Notes: generated by a model not told the origin, from the letters alone. Numbered from the stretch's first letter, positions 35,540 through 47,843 are shown. The stretch is 64,000 nucleotides of DNA from Tragulus kanchil (GCA_022376925.1 JAIOJX010000025.1:97987608-98051607), one strand, 5' to 3'. Program-made: numbers and translations.

Positions 35540-35874
35540 AGACTTCTCTGGTGGCACAGTGGGTAAGAATCTGCCTGCCAATGCAGGGGCCACAGGTTCA
35601 ATCGCTGGTCTAAGAATATCCCACATGTGGTGAAGCAACTAAGCTTGTGCGCCACTGCTATTGAGCCTGTGCTATAGAACCCAGGAACCACAACTACTGA
35701 GTCCATATGCTGCAAGTACTAAAGCCCATGTGCCTAGAGCCAGTGCTCTGCAACAAGAGAAGTCACTGCAATGAGAATCCCGTGCAATGTAACTAGAGAG
35801 TAGACCCCCGTTGCTGCAGCTAGAAAGAGCCCGTGGAAAGCAATGAAGATCCAGTGCAGCCATAAATAAATAAA
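35540..35874 (+). mobile_element. older full-length CHR-2-type SINE
   Basis: The head GACTTCTCTGGTGGCACAGTGG is followed by TCGCTGGTCTAAGAATATCCCACATG and a long body with CACAACTACTGAGTCC, CTAGAGCCAGTGCTCTGCAACAAGAG and GCAATGAGAATCCCGTGCAATG. The tail is AAATAAATAAA. A 9-bp target-site duplication ATGGTATTC lies at 35531-35539 and 35875-35883. Its longer central body shows the ancestral form from which the shorter young SINEs here could derive by internal deletion. Confidence 0.88.
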
Positions 35875-36640
35875 ATGGTATTCTACAATCCGTGAGACTG
35901 ACTAACAATCAGAACACCTAAGGTGGAGTTGTAATGCATCCACAGAGAAGATCTTTACATACATGTGTTTCCTAACCAGTGTCTTTCTTCCAGTGCACCT
36001 ACATTTATGCTTTCTCTAAGCAAATGAGAAGCTCCACATCTAGATCGCTTGATTTACACAGTCTTTGTAACAAACCAACTCCCAAATTAGCAACTTGAAA
36101 CAACCAGCATCTCTTATGCCTCAGAATTCTGTGCATTCGAAAACTAGCTTTTCTGCTGTGAGTTAACTCAGCTAATCTCTGCAATCAACTGCTGTCTGGT
36201 CCTAGATGGTCTTTAATGCCTTTACTCACATGTCCAGTCATCTGTAGGGTTTTTGTCAGTGACATTCAGCTCTCCTCCATATGATTGCTCTGAAAGGCTA
36301 GTTTGGGCTCATTCATGTCGGGGTCTAAAGTTTTGAAGCAAACGAGAGAGGTAAAATCTCAATGAGCAAATGCTTTTCAAGTCTCTGCTTATATTTAAAT
36401 TTCTAATGTCCTATTGGCCAAAGGAAGTCACACAGCCAGACCCAGGTTCAAGAGGCAGAGAAATAGAGCTATGTCATGATAGGAGGAAGAGCAAAGTTAC
36501 TTTTCAAACATATTGGAGGAGTTGTAGTTATTTGGGGGAAAAATCATAAAAGAAAAATCTATTACAGCAAAGAAAAAAGTACCTCATTTAAAGGTACCAA
36601 GTTCAAACCAAGGCAAGAGAGTGTAAAAAACATGGTATTC

Positions 36641-36975
36641 AGACTTCTCTGGTGGCACAGTGGGTAAGAATCTGCCTGCCAATGCAGGGGCCACAGGTTC
36701 AATCGCTGGTCTAAGAATATCCCACATGTGGTGAAGCAACTAAGCTTGTGCGCCACTGCTATTGAGCCTGTGCTATAGAACCCAGGAACCACAACTACTG
36801 AGTCCATATGCTGCAAGTACTAAAGCCCATGTGCCTAGAGCCAGTGCTCTGCAACAAGAGAAGTCACTGCAATGAGAATCCCGTGCAATGTAACTAGAGA
36901 GTAGACCCCCGTTGCTGCAGCTAGAAAGAGCCCGTGGAAAGCAATGAAGATCCAGTGCAGCCATAAATAAATAAA
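36641..36975 (+). mobile_element. CHR-2-type SINE, D15 second copy
   Basis: Duplicate of 35540-35874. The 3' part from about 36822 recurs again at 37910-38063 through D16. Confidence 0.85.
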
Positions 36976-38974
36976 ATGGTATTCTACAATCCGTGAGACT
37001 GACTAACAATCAGAACACCTAAGGTGGAGTTGTAATGCATCCACAGAGAAGATCTTTACATACATGTGTTTCCTAACCAGTGTCTTTCTTCCAGTGCACC
37101 TACATTTATGCTTTCTCTAAGCAAATGAGAAGCTCCACATCTAGATCGCTTGATTTACACAGTCTTTGGTTAATACCTTATCTGAAGTATTGTTCAATAA
37201 CAAGCACTCCATAAAGAGAAACCCAAACTCAAGAACTTGAAAGAGTCAGGCAGGTAAAGTGTGAACCTGACTAGGTACAAAACAATATGAGGATGCAGAG
37301 TCTGGAGCAGTTATGAATTACCTAACTCATTTAATAAGTACCCAAATTAGGGGAAAATATAATACTGTGCCATCCCCCATAAAAAATATGCCTCAGGGTC
37401 ACAGATAGCCAGGGACTACCTATTTGGTTTGTGACCTCTGCCATATATTAATAAAGATCTACCAATCTTTAGCTGGAATCTGCAACATTCCAGAGGTAAC
37501 AAATTCACCAGTATGCTTCAGTCATATGCCTGAGCCAGGCATGTGTCAGATTCTCTTCGCATTGTTTTCAAAAGAAAATCTCATGGGCTTCTGATAGGAT
37601 GAGGTCATCAGCATATCTACCTCTTCCCAGGGTTGTGGTGTGGGTGCATCCTGAGGAGGGATTGTGTGTCCAGGAGTCCTGATTGGTGTTCAGGCTGCAT
37701 GAGACATCATTACTAACCCTGGAGGTGGAGGTCGGATGTCCTGAACACTGCCAGATGAAGGAAAAGCCCACAAGAGAAAGAACTGGAAGTTCCATTTGTC
37801 AACAGTCAAAGGGCAATGGAAAACTGTGTATTTTTTTTCCATAAAACTGTGAGAAAACCAGGCATTTAATACCAGCATTTTAACTTGGAACCCAACTACT
37901 GTCAGCCAAAAAGCCCATGTTTCTAGAGCGAGTGCTCTGCAACAAGAGAAGTCACTGCAATGAGAATCCCGTGCAATGTAACTAGAGAGTAGACCCCCGT
38001 TGCTGCAGCTAGAAAGAGCCCGTGGAAAGCAATGAAGATCCAGTGCAGCCATAAATAAATAAAATGGTATTCTACAATCCGTGAGACTGACTAACAATCA
38101 GAACACCTAAGGTGGAGTTGTAATGCATCCACAGAGAAGATCTTTACATACATGTGTTTCCTAACCAGTGTCTTTCTTCCAGTGCACCTACATTTATGCT
38201 TTCTCTAAGCAAATGAGAAGCTCCACATCTAGATCGCTTGATTTACACAGTCTTTGGTTAATACCTTATCTGAAGTATTGTTCAATAACAAGCACTCCAT
38301 AAAGAGAAACCCAAACTCAAGAACTTGAAAGAGTCAGGCAGGTAAAGTGTGAACCTGACTAGGTACAAAACAATATGAGGATGCAGAGTCTGGAGCAGTT
38401 ATGAATTACCTAACTCATTTAATAAGTACCCAAATTAGGGGAAAATATAATACTGTGCCATCCCCCATAAAAAATATGCCTCAGGGTCACAGATAGCCAG
38501 GGACTACCTATTTGGTTTGTGACCTCTGCCATATATTAATAAAGATCTACCAATCTTTAGCTGGAATCTGCAACATTCCAGAGGTAACAAATTCACCAGT
38601 ATGCTTCAGTCATATGCCTGAGCCAGGCATGTGTCAGATTCTCTTCGCATTGTTTTCAAAAGAAAATCTCATGGGCTTCTGATAGGATGAGGTCATCAGC
38701 ATATCTACCTCTTCCCAGGGTTGTGGTGTGGGTGCATCCTGAGGAGGGATTGTGTGTCCAGGAGTCCTGATTGGTGTTCAGGCTGCATGAGACATCATTA
38801 CTAACCCTGGAGGTGGAGGTCGGATGTCCTGAACACTGCCAGATGAAGGAAAAGCCCACAAGAGAAAGAACTGGAAGTTCCATTTGTCAACAGTCAAAGG
38901 GCAATGGAAAACTGTGTATTTTTTTTCCATAAAACTGTGAGAAAACCAGGCATTTAATACCAGCATTTTAACTT
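36822..38974. repeat. direct duplication D16, offset 1088
   Basis: Copy 1 is 36822-37886 and copy 2 is 37910-38974. The spacer 37887-37909 is a shortened, error-containing version of 36784-36821 (GGAACCACAACTACTGAG read as GGAACCCAACTACTG). Copy 2 therefore has a degraded head. Minus-strand frames of 75 codons at 37568 and 38656 are the same non-genic DNA. Confidence 0.95.
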
Positions 38975-41051
38975 CAAACCAATCAAACATTGGCAGTTTG
39001 GAATTGTTTTATTTTGAGGTTTTAGCTTATCTCCATGGGATAAAAGCCTTTCCAAACTGGCTTTAACTAAAAATGTCATCAATCCCAGCTGCTCACTGGT
39101 GAGCAGGAACTGTGGTAACAGAAGGCCCCTTTTGATAGCCTTCTTCCATAATATCATCCAAATTTGCATGGCAAAGATGTGGGAGCTATTTATATGTTGA
39201 TTATTACAGTGCTGCAGTTTGTATTTTTCCCAGCACAGTTGAAAATTATATTTAGAAAGGCTGACATCATCTTTAAATATATATTATAGCTCTCATTTGG
39301 TAGAGATGAGCTGTTGAAATACGTGCCACCTACTCAACTTCTCAGAAAAACGGCGTAGATGCTTCACACATGGTTATATATAAACGCATACACTGGCAAA
39401 GAGCTGAACTGGGACCAATAGGACTAGAAGGGAGTTCTGTGGGCTCTCGTTTTTGCCTTCTCAGTTTGTTTTCTATTTAAAAAGAAAGACTGGCAATGTA
39501 ATTTCCTTGTGAGAACATGAGGTTTGTAGCCAGAATGTTTAAATTCTGAATTCTAGCTCTGTTACAGAGTGGCCCCACAATCTTAGAAAACTGGGTCATC
39601 AGTGGGTATTCCTACCTTTGGACTCCAACTGAAATATCAGCTATTCCTGGGTCTCAAGCCTGCAGACCTTCAGCCTGCCACATCACCCCCTCTCTGGTTC
39701 TCAGGCCATCAAACTCCAGCTGGAACTTAATCACTGGCTCTTGGCTCTCCAGCTTTCTGATTCACCCTACAGATCTTGGGATGCATTCTCCTCCATAATC
39801 ACATGACCAAATTTCTTATCATAAATCTCTTTCTACGTCGAAGCATCCTATTGATTCTGTTTCTCTGAAGAATTCTTACTAATACACAGATGAACGGATT
39901 GTGTGTTAAATTACTGATGATAACCTGTTGAGGCAGAAGATATTGGTCAATGAGCTCTATTTTACTTACCACACTCAATAGATGAAGAAACTGTAAAAAG
40001 AAAACCAGGCATTTACTACCAGCATTTTAACTTCAAACCAATCAAACATTGGCAGTTTGGAATTGTTTTATTTTGAGGTTTTAGCTTATCTCCATGGGAT
40101 AAAAGCCTTTCCAAACTGGCTTTAACTAAAAATGTCATCAATCCCAGCTGCTCACTGGTGAGCAGGAACTGTGTAACAGAAGGCCCCTTTTGATAGCCTT
40201 CTTCCATAATATCATCCAAATTTGCATGGCAAAGATGTGGGAGCTATTTATATGTTGATTATTACAGTGCTGCAGTTTGTATTTTTCCCAGCACAGTTGA
40301 AAATTATATTTAGAAAGGCTGACATCATCTTTAAATATATATTATAGCTCTCATTTGGTAGAGATGAGCTGTTGAAATACGTGCCACCTACTCAACTTCT
40401 CAGAAAAACGGCGTAGATGCTTCACACATGGTTATATATAAACGCATACACTGGCAAAGAGCTGAACTGGGACCAATAGGACTAGAAGGGAGTTCTGTGG
40501 GCTCTCGTTTTTGCCTTCTCAGTTTGTTTTCTATTTAAAAAGAAAGACTGGCAATGTAATTTCCTTGTGAGAACATGAGGTTTGTAGCCAGAATGTTTAA
40601 ATTCTGAATTCTAGCTCTGTTACAGAGTGGCCCCACAATCTTAGAAAACTGGGTCATCAGTGGGTATTCCTACCTTTGGACTCCAACTGAAATATCAGCT
40701 ATTCCTGGGTCTCAAGCCTGCAGACCTTCAGCCTGCCACATCACCCCCTCTCTGGTTCTCAGGCCATCAAACTCCAGCTGGAACTTAATCACTGGCTCTT
40801 GGCTCTCCAGCTTTCTGATTCACCCTACAGATCTTGGGATGCATTCTCCTCCATAATCACATGACCAAATTTCTTATCATAAATCTCTTTCTACGTCGAA
40901 GCATCCTATTGATTCTGTTTCTCTGAAGAATTCTTACTAATACACAGATGAACGGATTGTGTGTTAAATTACTGATGATAACCTGTTGAGGCAGAAGATA
41001 TTGGTCAATGAGCTCTATTTTACTTACCACACTCAATAGATGAAGAAACTG
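38939..41051. repeat. direct duplication D17, offset 1058-1059
   Basis: Copy 1 is about 38939-39993 and copy 2 about 39997-41051, meeting at a shared AAACTGT. Single-base differences include TTTAATACC versus TTTACTACC and TGTGGTAAC versus TGTGTAAC. Confidence 0.94.
39550..39890 (+). repeat. ancient interspersed repeat, family not named
   Basis: Ends with the well-known mammalian repeat phrase around CCTCCATAATCACATGACC, ATAAATCTCTTTCTAC and TTGATTCTGTTTCTCTGAAGAATTCTTACTAATACAC. The family name needs a library search. Repeated at 40608-40948 by D17. Confidence 0.4.
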
Positions 41052-41125
41052 AGGCCTCTAGAAGACAAGTCATGTACTTTAAGGTCAGAGACACTATACA
41101 GTGGAAGCAGGATCTGAAATTTCAA
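41020..41125 (-). repeat. MIR-like relic
   Basis: The plus strand has ATTTTACTTACC...GATGAAGAAACTGAGGCCTCTAGAAGACAAGTCATGTACTTTAAGGTCAGAGAC, the complement of a MIR core followed by its 5' region. The first ~30 bases recur at the end of D17 copy 1. Confidence 0.55.
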
Positions 41126-41212
41126 AATATAATGCTATTTTTCTTTTTTTACCTATTTAACAACTATTTTGTACTATCTAGAGGTTGCATGTTAGGTAAA
41201 AGTTAGCTGCTG

Positions 41213-41536
41213 GGCTTCCCTGGTGGTCCAGTGGGTAGGGACACCACCTTGCAGTGCAAGGGACGCCAGTTCGATCCCTGGCCTGGGAAGATCCCACATG
41301 CCGCGGAGCAGCTGGACCGATGTGTCCAATTACCGAGCCGGAGCTCTGGAGCGCATGCGCCCAGAGTCAGTGCTCTGCGACAACAGATGCCACCGCAATG
41401 GGAGGCCCACACGGGCCAAAGAGCAAAAGATGGATGAAACTAGACAAATGAAAGACCAGTGGAAGTGGCCCGCACCCCCCATCCCTCCCCACTCCCGCCA
41501 AAATAAATAAATAAATAAATAAATGTAAAAAAAAAA
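41213..41536 (+). mobile_element. young CHR-2-type SINE with GC-rich 3' region
   Basis: A full-length unit: head GGCTTCCCTGGTGGTCCAGTG, B box AGTTCGATCCC, a body with CCGCGGAGCAGCTGGACCGATG and GGAGCGCATGCGCCCAGAG, then a C-rich stretch, AAATAAA repeats and poly-A. A perfect 15-bp target-site duplication (AAAAGTTAGCTGCTG) lies at 41198-41212 and 41537-41551. Retention of several CpGs indicates a recent insertion. This copy is not in a duplication. Confidence 0.93.
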
Positions 41537-41551
41537 AAAAGTTAGCTGCTG

Positions 41552-43089
41552 CTCCAGCCCTGAGAAGTTTTTGAAAGTCTGATGTTCACAGTGAAAGTGA
41601 ATCAAGGATAACAGTAACACACGAACATAAGCCAGGAACAGGGCACAGGGAAAGCCATGGAACCTGTTGATGTAGTTCTGTGGAATGCAGTTGGGACTGG
41701 GAAATGTTTTCTTTCCTCTGGCTTATCATCTAACCTCAACCCATCATCTAAATTGGATCTGGATTCAGACTGCTGATACCAATTAGATTTGTGTTTGCAA
41801 TTCTGTGGCACATCTGAGTGGCCATGGCCCTAGAGGGATATCCATGGCTGGAATGGCATCTAAAATGTTTCAATTTTATAAGAAAGCAAAAGTAGAACTA
41901 TATTTCCCTTATTAATTTCTAAGTGTCAGGGTCCAAAATTTCACCAAAGGAGCTTCATGGCTTAGAGTGATTAAAATTTCACTTCATTTAATGTAATAGG
42001 CCAACTTTCACACTCAGATGAGAAATGCCAGATATTCAAGATCAGTGTACCTTTCTGAAGGATTGTGTGACCACCATGTTTAATAAGTTGAGGCCTCTAA
42101 ATGACACTTAGATACTGTATTTTGCCAAATTTAACTATTATGAAAAATTCTTCGAAAATCATTTCCCCACGCATGGAAATGAAAATACAGCTGCAAGTGC
42201 TAAGAGTACTGAGATGACATTTTATTTTTTATAAGTTAGTTGGCAAAAATCCAGCTTTTACAAGCACATATGCTTGTCTCAAGCTTTGAAGGAGTCAGTT
42301 TTATGTTTCAGCCTATTCTTTTTTCTTGCCTATTAAGCAGTCCTCAGTTTGAGCCAAGATTAGCTTTTATATGAAGCTCAAAGGTAAGTCATTTTATATA
42401 ATATTTGCATAGGCATAATTGTTTCCACACACTCTCTCCTAACTGTCCCCCCCCACCCTCACCCCGACTGATGGCATAGGACTGTAAACCCCCCCCCACC
42501 CTCACCCCGACTGATGGCATAGGACTGTAAAACTAATCATTTTGAAACCTCCCTCTGGCCACGTCACACCCTTGTTCAAGAAAAAAAGTTCTGTTTCATT
42601 AAGATAAAAGGCTTCATCTTGGTACTCTCAGTTGTCAGTGACCTGATCCTACTCTTCCTGTTAGTTATTATGAGAAGAATACACTTTTCAAAAAGGTGTA
42701 TTTTCTATTTATCTTTCATTTTGACTGCACAAAACCAATACTTCAATAAACAACCCTGTCTTGCCCCTCTCTAGCTCAGAAACAACTGAGAATTATACGT
42801 GAGCCATCAAGATTCTGATCAAAGTATCAACTTTATTTCTTAAAAAGTAGACATGGGGGAAAACATGGCTTGTAATTGCTGCCGTATATTCAATTTTTCT
42901 CTCTCCCTTATTCTAACTTAATTGCTTCAACTGCATAGGTATTCCCTTGGACGGGCAGACCCAACTCTGGCTAGCTTATCACACCAATGAGAGAAGACCA
43001 GCATTTTCCCCTCAGCACAAAGCTGACCTAAGGGTGAGAAGTGCGCTAAGTCAATCTGACCTGCTTGTTTCTGTCACACTCATCAATGC
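41552..43089. other. unique intergenic DNA with a short C-rich tandem pair
   Basis: Occurs once in the window. Apart from the tandem pair at 42447-42531 I see no repeat signature and no open frame worth calling. Confidence 0.45.
42447..42531 (+). repeat. tandem pair of a 42-43 bp C-rich unit
   Basis: A unit made of 8 or 9 Cs, ACCCTCACCCC, GACTGATGGCATAGGACTGTAAA occurs twice head to tail (42447-42488 and 42489-42531), differing only in C-run length. It could be a real small tandem duplication or slippage at a homopolymer. Confidence 0.9.
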
Positions 43090-43149
43090 AAGAAATACAC
43101 ATATGGTAGGTGTGGGTAAAAAGATAACAGGAGGGTTTCTAATTCTATT

Positions 43150-43470
43150 TCTGTATTAGGTTTTTATTGCTGGATAGAGAAAAATTACCATAAACTTAGA
43201 AGTTTGAAGCGGCACCTGTTTGTTAACTAAAAATTATGTGTCAGTCCTACTCAGGGTTGTCAGACTGAAACCAAGTGTTGGAAAAACTGAATTCCTTTCT
43301 TGAGGCTCTGGGGAAAAAATAGACTTCCAGGTTCATTCTTGTAGTTGAAAGGATTCATTTCCTTCTGCTTGTAAGACGGATCCTGGTTTCTTGCAGGCTG
43401 TCAGCCAGAGACTATACTCAGTTACCAGAGATCACCTGTGTTCCTTGCCTTGATCTCTTACTTATGTGTC
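43150..43470 (+). repeat. ancient interspersed repeat, family not named
   Basis: Shows TTATTGCTGGATAGAGAAAAATTACC, ATAAACTTAGAAG, GAGGCTCTGGGG, TTCCAGGTTCATTC and GCAGGCTGTCAGCCAGAGAC, the same class of old mammalian repeat as 33760-34060. Repeated at 44263-44582 by D18. Confidence 0.4.
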
Positions 43471-43724
43471 TCTGACCTTCAGATTTTAAATAAACATTTC
43501 TATTTAAGGACAGTTTTAGATTTATAGAGTTATTGTGCAGGTAACACAAATAATTTTAATATGCCCCAAACTTAGAATTCCTAACTAAAATCTCAGTAAC
43601 ATGGCATATTTGTATAATTAATATAATACCAGAGAAAACAGAACATGATTTTCATCAAGTAGATTTGGGTTAGACCTTAGACCCAGTATTTACAAATATG
43701 ACTTTAGTTTCTAAGGCCTCTGGA

Positions 43725-43860
43725 ATTTCAGGGAACTCATCTGTAAAATGGGAATAATAATAATTTTTCTCACCTAAAGTAGCCATGAGTTTAAATGAGC
43801 ACAGGCATATAAAGCACCTATGTAGCTTGGTGATAGGCACACTATTTGCATACAGTATTT
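43725..43860 (+). repeat. MIR-like relic
   Basis: Contains GGGAACTCATCTGTAAAATGGGAATAATAATAA, then ATGAGTTTAAATGAGCACAGGCATATAAAGCACCTA, closely following the MIR core and 3' layout. Repeated at 44837-44973. Confidence 0.7.
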
Positions 43861-45385
43861 TATTAATATTAATACCTTCTCATATATCAATATAATAAAA
43901 CTATTGTCTCATCAATGTAAATGTTATAGTACACACTATGTTATTAAATGATATTCACTGCCTTTCTATATTTTTGTTTAGATTTAACATAGAGATAGAT
44001 ATAACAATAATAATAGTGATTACCTCCTTTGCGAAAATTTTATTACAGGTTCTAAACAACTTATCATAACAGGTAATCCAGAAGCAGGTGTTGACATTCC
44101 ACACATAGCTGACTGCTCTGGCTAACACTGAAGAAAAAATGCATAAATTACCATCTATGAGTAACTTTCTGTTAATAGCAGCTAGATTTCAATTCGGGCC
44201 CCAAGAAATACACATATGGTAGGTGTGGGTAAAAAGATAAGAGGAGGGTTTCTAATTCTATTTCTGTATTAGGTTTTTATTGCTGGATAGAGAAAAATTA
44301 CCATAAACTTAGAAGTTTGAAGCGGCACCTGTTTGTTAACTAAAATTATGTGTCAGTCCTACTCAGGGTTGTCAGACTGAAACCAAGTGTTGGAAAAACT
44401 GAATTCCTTTCTTGAGGCTCTGGGGAAAAAATAGACTTCCAGGTTCATTCTTGTAGTTGAAAGGATTCATTTCCTTCTGCTTGTAAGACGGATCCTGGTT
44501 TCTTGCAGGCTGTCAGCCAGAGACTATACTCAGTTACCAGAGATCACCTGTGTTCCTTGCCTTGATCTCTTACTTATGTGTCTCTGACCTTCAGATTTTA
44601 AATAAACATTTCTATTTAAGGACAGTTTTAGATTTATAGAGTTATTGTGCAGGTAACACAAATAATTTTAATATGCCCCAAACTTAGAATTCCTAACTAA
44701 AATCTCAGTAACATGGCATATTTGTATAATTAATATAATACCAGAGAAAACAGAACATGATTTTCATCAAGTAGATTTGGGTTAGACCTTAGACCCAGTA
44801 TTTACAAATATGACTTTAGTTTCTAAGGCCTCTGGAATTTCAGGGAACTCATCTGTAAAATGGGAATAATAATAATTTTTCTCACCTAAAGTAGCCATGA
44901 GTTTAAATGAGCACAGGCATATAAAGCACCTATGTAGCTTGGTGATAGGCACACTATTTGCATACAGTATTTTATTAATATTAATACCTTCTCATATATC
45001 AATATAATAAAACTATTGTCTCATCAATGTAAATGTTATAGTACACACTATGTTATTAAATGATATTCACTGCCTTTCTATATTTTTGTTTAGATTTAAC
45101 ATAGAGATAGATATAACAATAATAATAGTGATTACCTCCTTTGCGAAAATTTTATTACAGGTTCTAAACAACTTATCATAACAGGTAATCCAGAAGCAGG
45201 TGTTGACATTCCACACATAGCTGACTGCTCTGGCTAACACTGAAGAAAAAATGCATAAATTACCATCTATGAGTAACAATGGAGAGTTACTGTGTTATGC
45301 AAGATGAAGCAGTCCTAGGTATCTTCTTCACAACATTATGCTTAGAGTTAATACTGTGCAGTACACTTAAAAATGTGTTAGGAAG

Positions 45386-45724
45386 GGCTTCCCCTGGTGG
45401 TCCAGTGGGTAAGGACACCACCTTGCAGTGCAAGGGACGCCGGTTTGATCCCTGGCCTGGGAAGATCCCACGTGCCGCGGAGCGGCTGGACCGATGTGTC
45501 CAATTACCGAGCTGGAGCTTTGGAGCGCATGTGCCCAGAGCCGGAGCTCTGCAACGACAGACGCCACCGTGATGAGAGGCCCACAGGAGCCAAGGAACAA
45601 AGACGGATGAAAATGGAGAAATGAAAGACCAATAGAAGTGGCCCGCCCGCTCCCCGCCCTCCCCAACCCGACCCCCGCCCAAAATAAATAAATAAGTAAG
45701 TCTTTAAAAAAAAAAAAAAAAAAA
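45386..45724 (+). mobile_element. young CHR-2-type SINE with GC-rich 3' region
   Basis: Same young family as 41213: head GGCTTCCCCTGGTGGTCCAG, B box GGTTTGATCCC, CCGCGGAGCGGCTGGACCGATG, a C-rich 3' stretch and AAATAAATAAAT before the A tail. An imperfect target-site duplication is visible (TGTTAGGAAG before, TGTTAGGTAAG after). Not within a duplication. Confidence 0.9.
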
Positions 45725-46248
45725 CTGTTAGGTAAGTCTCACATTATGTGTTTTTTACCACAATAAAAAATAGCATATTCATAATATTTTCCTTATTTTT
45801 ATAATATTTTGTTCATAGCACCTCATAAATGATGTGTTTCTATGGAAGGATGGTTTAAACAAATTAGAACAGATATTTTTATTATTAAGTTGTATGAAAC
45901 ACTCATAAAATTATGCTTAAAACAAAATATTCTCACTTTCCTTAACATCTAATTATAAAGAGCACATGAAATTCTCTATTACAACCTAAAATACTAATTA
46001 AGTAAAAGTCTAATATTCTGAAAAATAAAAACATCCAAGCATTCTAAATATACTTTATTGCACAGTTATGAATTTAGAAACATATATATTTTCACATAGT
46101 ATTAAATAAAATTAAATGGTATTGTAAAACAAAGCAAATTGTAAGACTTGAAAGAGAAGTCTAATATAATATGGTGGCATAACCACATAGAGAAAAAATT
46201 ATATGAAGTGATTTTGAAATATACAAATTTTACTATTTATCCATAGTG
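45725..46248. other. AT-rich unique DNA, nothing recognised
   Basis: Very AT-rich, single copy in the window, no open frame or repeat signature that I can support. Confidence 0.45.
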
Positions 46249-46637
46249 AAAGACAGTCTAAGATTAAATAAGATAGTCAAGTCAAGTCATCCTAAATAGC
46301 ACTCTATATTCAACTGTTTCCTTTAATATCACTGTCATATTGAGATCATGTGTGTATGCATGTGAGTACACTCACTACAAAAATTATAATGAATAATTAT
46401 GTTGATAGAATGGTTAATAGTATCTGCATAAGAAAAGAAATAGAAAGAATCAGGTATTTTAAATAAAATCATACTATGGTAAACCTCAACTTGAAAATAT
46501 CAATGTGGACTCAGGTATTTTTTTACTTATTTATTTTTGATTAATTTTTTTGGAAAAAATATTCATTTTTTAATATGTGCTTCCTAACTGTGCCTATTAG
46601 AAAAGCCTTGAAGCTCTGACAATGCAATAACAGTAAA

Positions 46638-46838
46638 GGTACCTAGCAACCAAACTGTGGTCTCTTTGCAACTCTATGGACTGTAGCCCACTAGGCTTCT
46701 CTGTCCATGGGATTCTTCAGGCAAGAATAATGAAGTGGGTACCCATTCCCTTCTCCAGGGGATTTTCCCAAGCCAGGGCTCAAACCAGGGTCTCCCTCAT
46801 TGCAGGCAGATTCTTTACCATCTGAGGCAGCAGGAAAG
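46638..46838 (-). mobile_element. Bov-tA/Bov-A type SINE, minus strand
   Basis: Plus-strand reading shows GTCTCTTTGCAACTCTATGGACTGTAGCCCACTAGGCTTCTCTGTCCATGGGATTCTTCAGGCAAGAATAATG, then CAAGCCAGGGCTCAAACC and GCAGGCAGATTCTTTACCATCTGAG, the complement of the family. Repeated at 47643-47843 by D19. Confidence 0.88.
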
Positions 46839-47145
46839 TTCCTATATAAAATACTCTACTAAGAAGAATCAATGATCCTTGGAGAAAGATTAATTTCAAG
46901 TCTCAAGCAGAAAATATCCAGTATGAATCTGAAATTTCTTGCTGTACAAAATGTGAGAAAGCTGTAAAAACTGCTTGGTCAGTTCAAAGAGTCTAGGAGC
47001 AAGCAGGAAGTTTCTCTTGTTGGTCATAATTGAGGAATTTAAGCATATAGTAATCATAGTAATAGTAATAGCAGTAATAAGATAGAATAATTAATACAGT
47101 AATTAAAACACATTGATAATCCACAGTGTTACTCAGAATAGAAAG

Positions 47146-47180
47146 ACAGGAGGGAATGAAAGAAGGAAGGGAGGGAAGGA
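47146..47180 (+). repeat. purine-rich GGAA/GGGA tract
   Basis: A short imperfect GGAA/GGGA-type run, repeated at about 48151-48185 (D19) and 49303-49337 (D20). Confidence 0.6.
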
Positions 47181-47642
47181 AGCTCATTTAACCTTTAAAA
47201 TGACCTCATGTCTATGATTTTCTTTAAGTATAATAGGTATATAAGATTATTAAAAGACAGTCTAAGATTAAATAAGATAGTCAAGTCAAGTCATCCTAAA
47301 TAGCACTCTATATTCAACTGTTTCCTTTAATATCACTGTCATATTGAGATCATGTGTGTATGCATGTGAGTACACTCACTACAAAAATTATAATGAATAA
47401 TTATGTTGATAGAATGGTTAATAGTATCTGCATAAGAAAAGAAATAGAAAGAATCAGGTATTTTAAATAAAATCATACTATGGTAAACCTCAACTTGAAA
47501 ATATCAATGTGGACTCAGGTATTTTTTTACTTATTTATTTTTGTTTAAATTTTTTTGGAAAAAATATTCATTTTTTAATATGTGCTTCCTAACTGTGCCT
47601 ATTAGAAAAGCCTTGAAGCTCTGACAATGCAATAACAGTAAA

Positions 47643-47843
47643 GGTACCTAGAAACCAAACTGTGGTCTCTTTGCAACTCTATGGACTGTAGCCCACTAGG
47701 CTTCTCTGTCCATGGGATTCTTCAGGCAAGAATAATGAAGTGGGTACCCATTCCCTTCTCCAGGGGATTTTCCCAAGCCAGGGCTCAAACCAGGGTCTCC
47801 CTCATTGCAGGCAGATTCTTTACCATCTGAGGCAGCAGGAAAG
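47643..47843 (-). mobile_element. Bov-tA type SINE, D19 second copy
   Basis: Duplicate of 46638-46838. Confidence 0.82.

Larger units (their letters stand above)
34966..37168. repeat. direct duplication D15, offset 1101
   Basis: Copy 1 is 34966-36066 and copy 2 is 36067-37168, abutting exactly at a shared GTCTTTG. Copies look identical by eye. The 5' part is itself the 3' part of D14, so about 400 bp occur three times. Contains one CHR-2 SINE. Confidence 0.96.
43090..45277. repeat. direct duplication D18, offset 1112-1113
   Basis: Copy 1 is 43090-44165 and copy 2 is 44203-45277. The 37-bp spacer 44166-44202 contains a TTNCTGTTA...GCAG...CTAG order that resembles the sequence following copy 2 with bases dropped. 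A single A is missing in copy 2 near 44344. No gene is seen. Confidence 0.94.

Noticed and set aside
41213..41290. tRNA-like head of the SINEs as real tRNA genes
   Set aside because: The A- and B-box-like motifs belong to tRNA-derived SINE heads with target-site duplications and poly-A tails. No intact cloverleaf was evident by eye.
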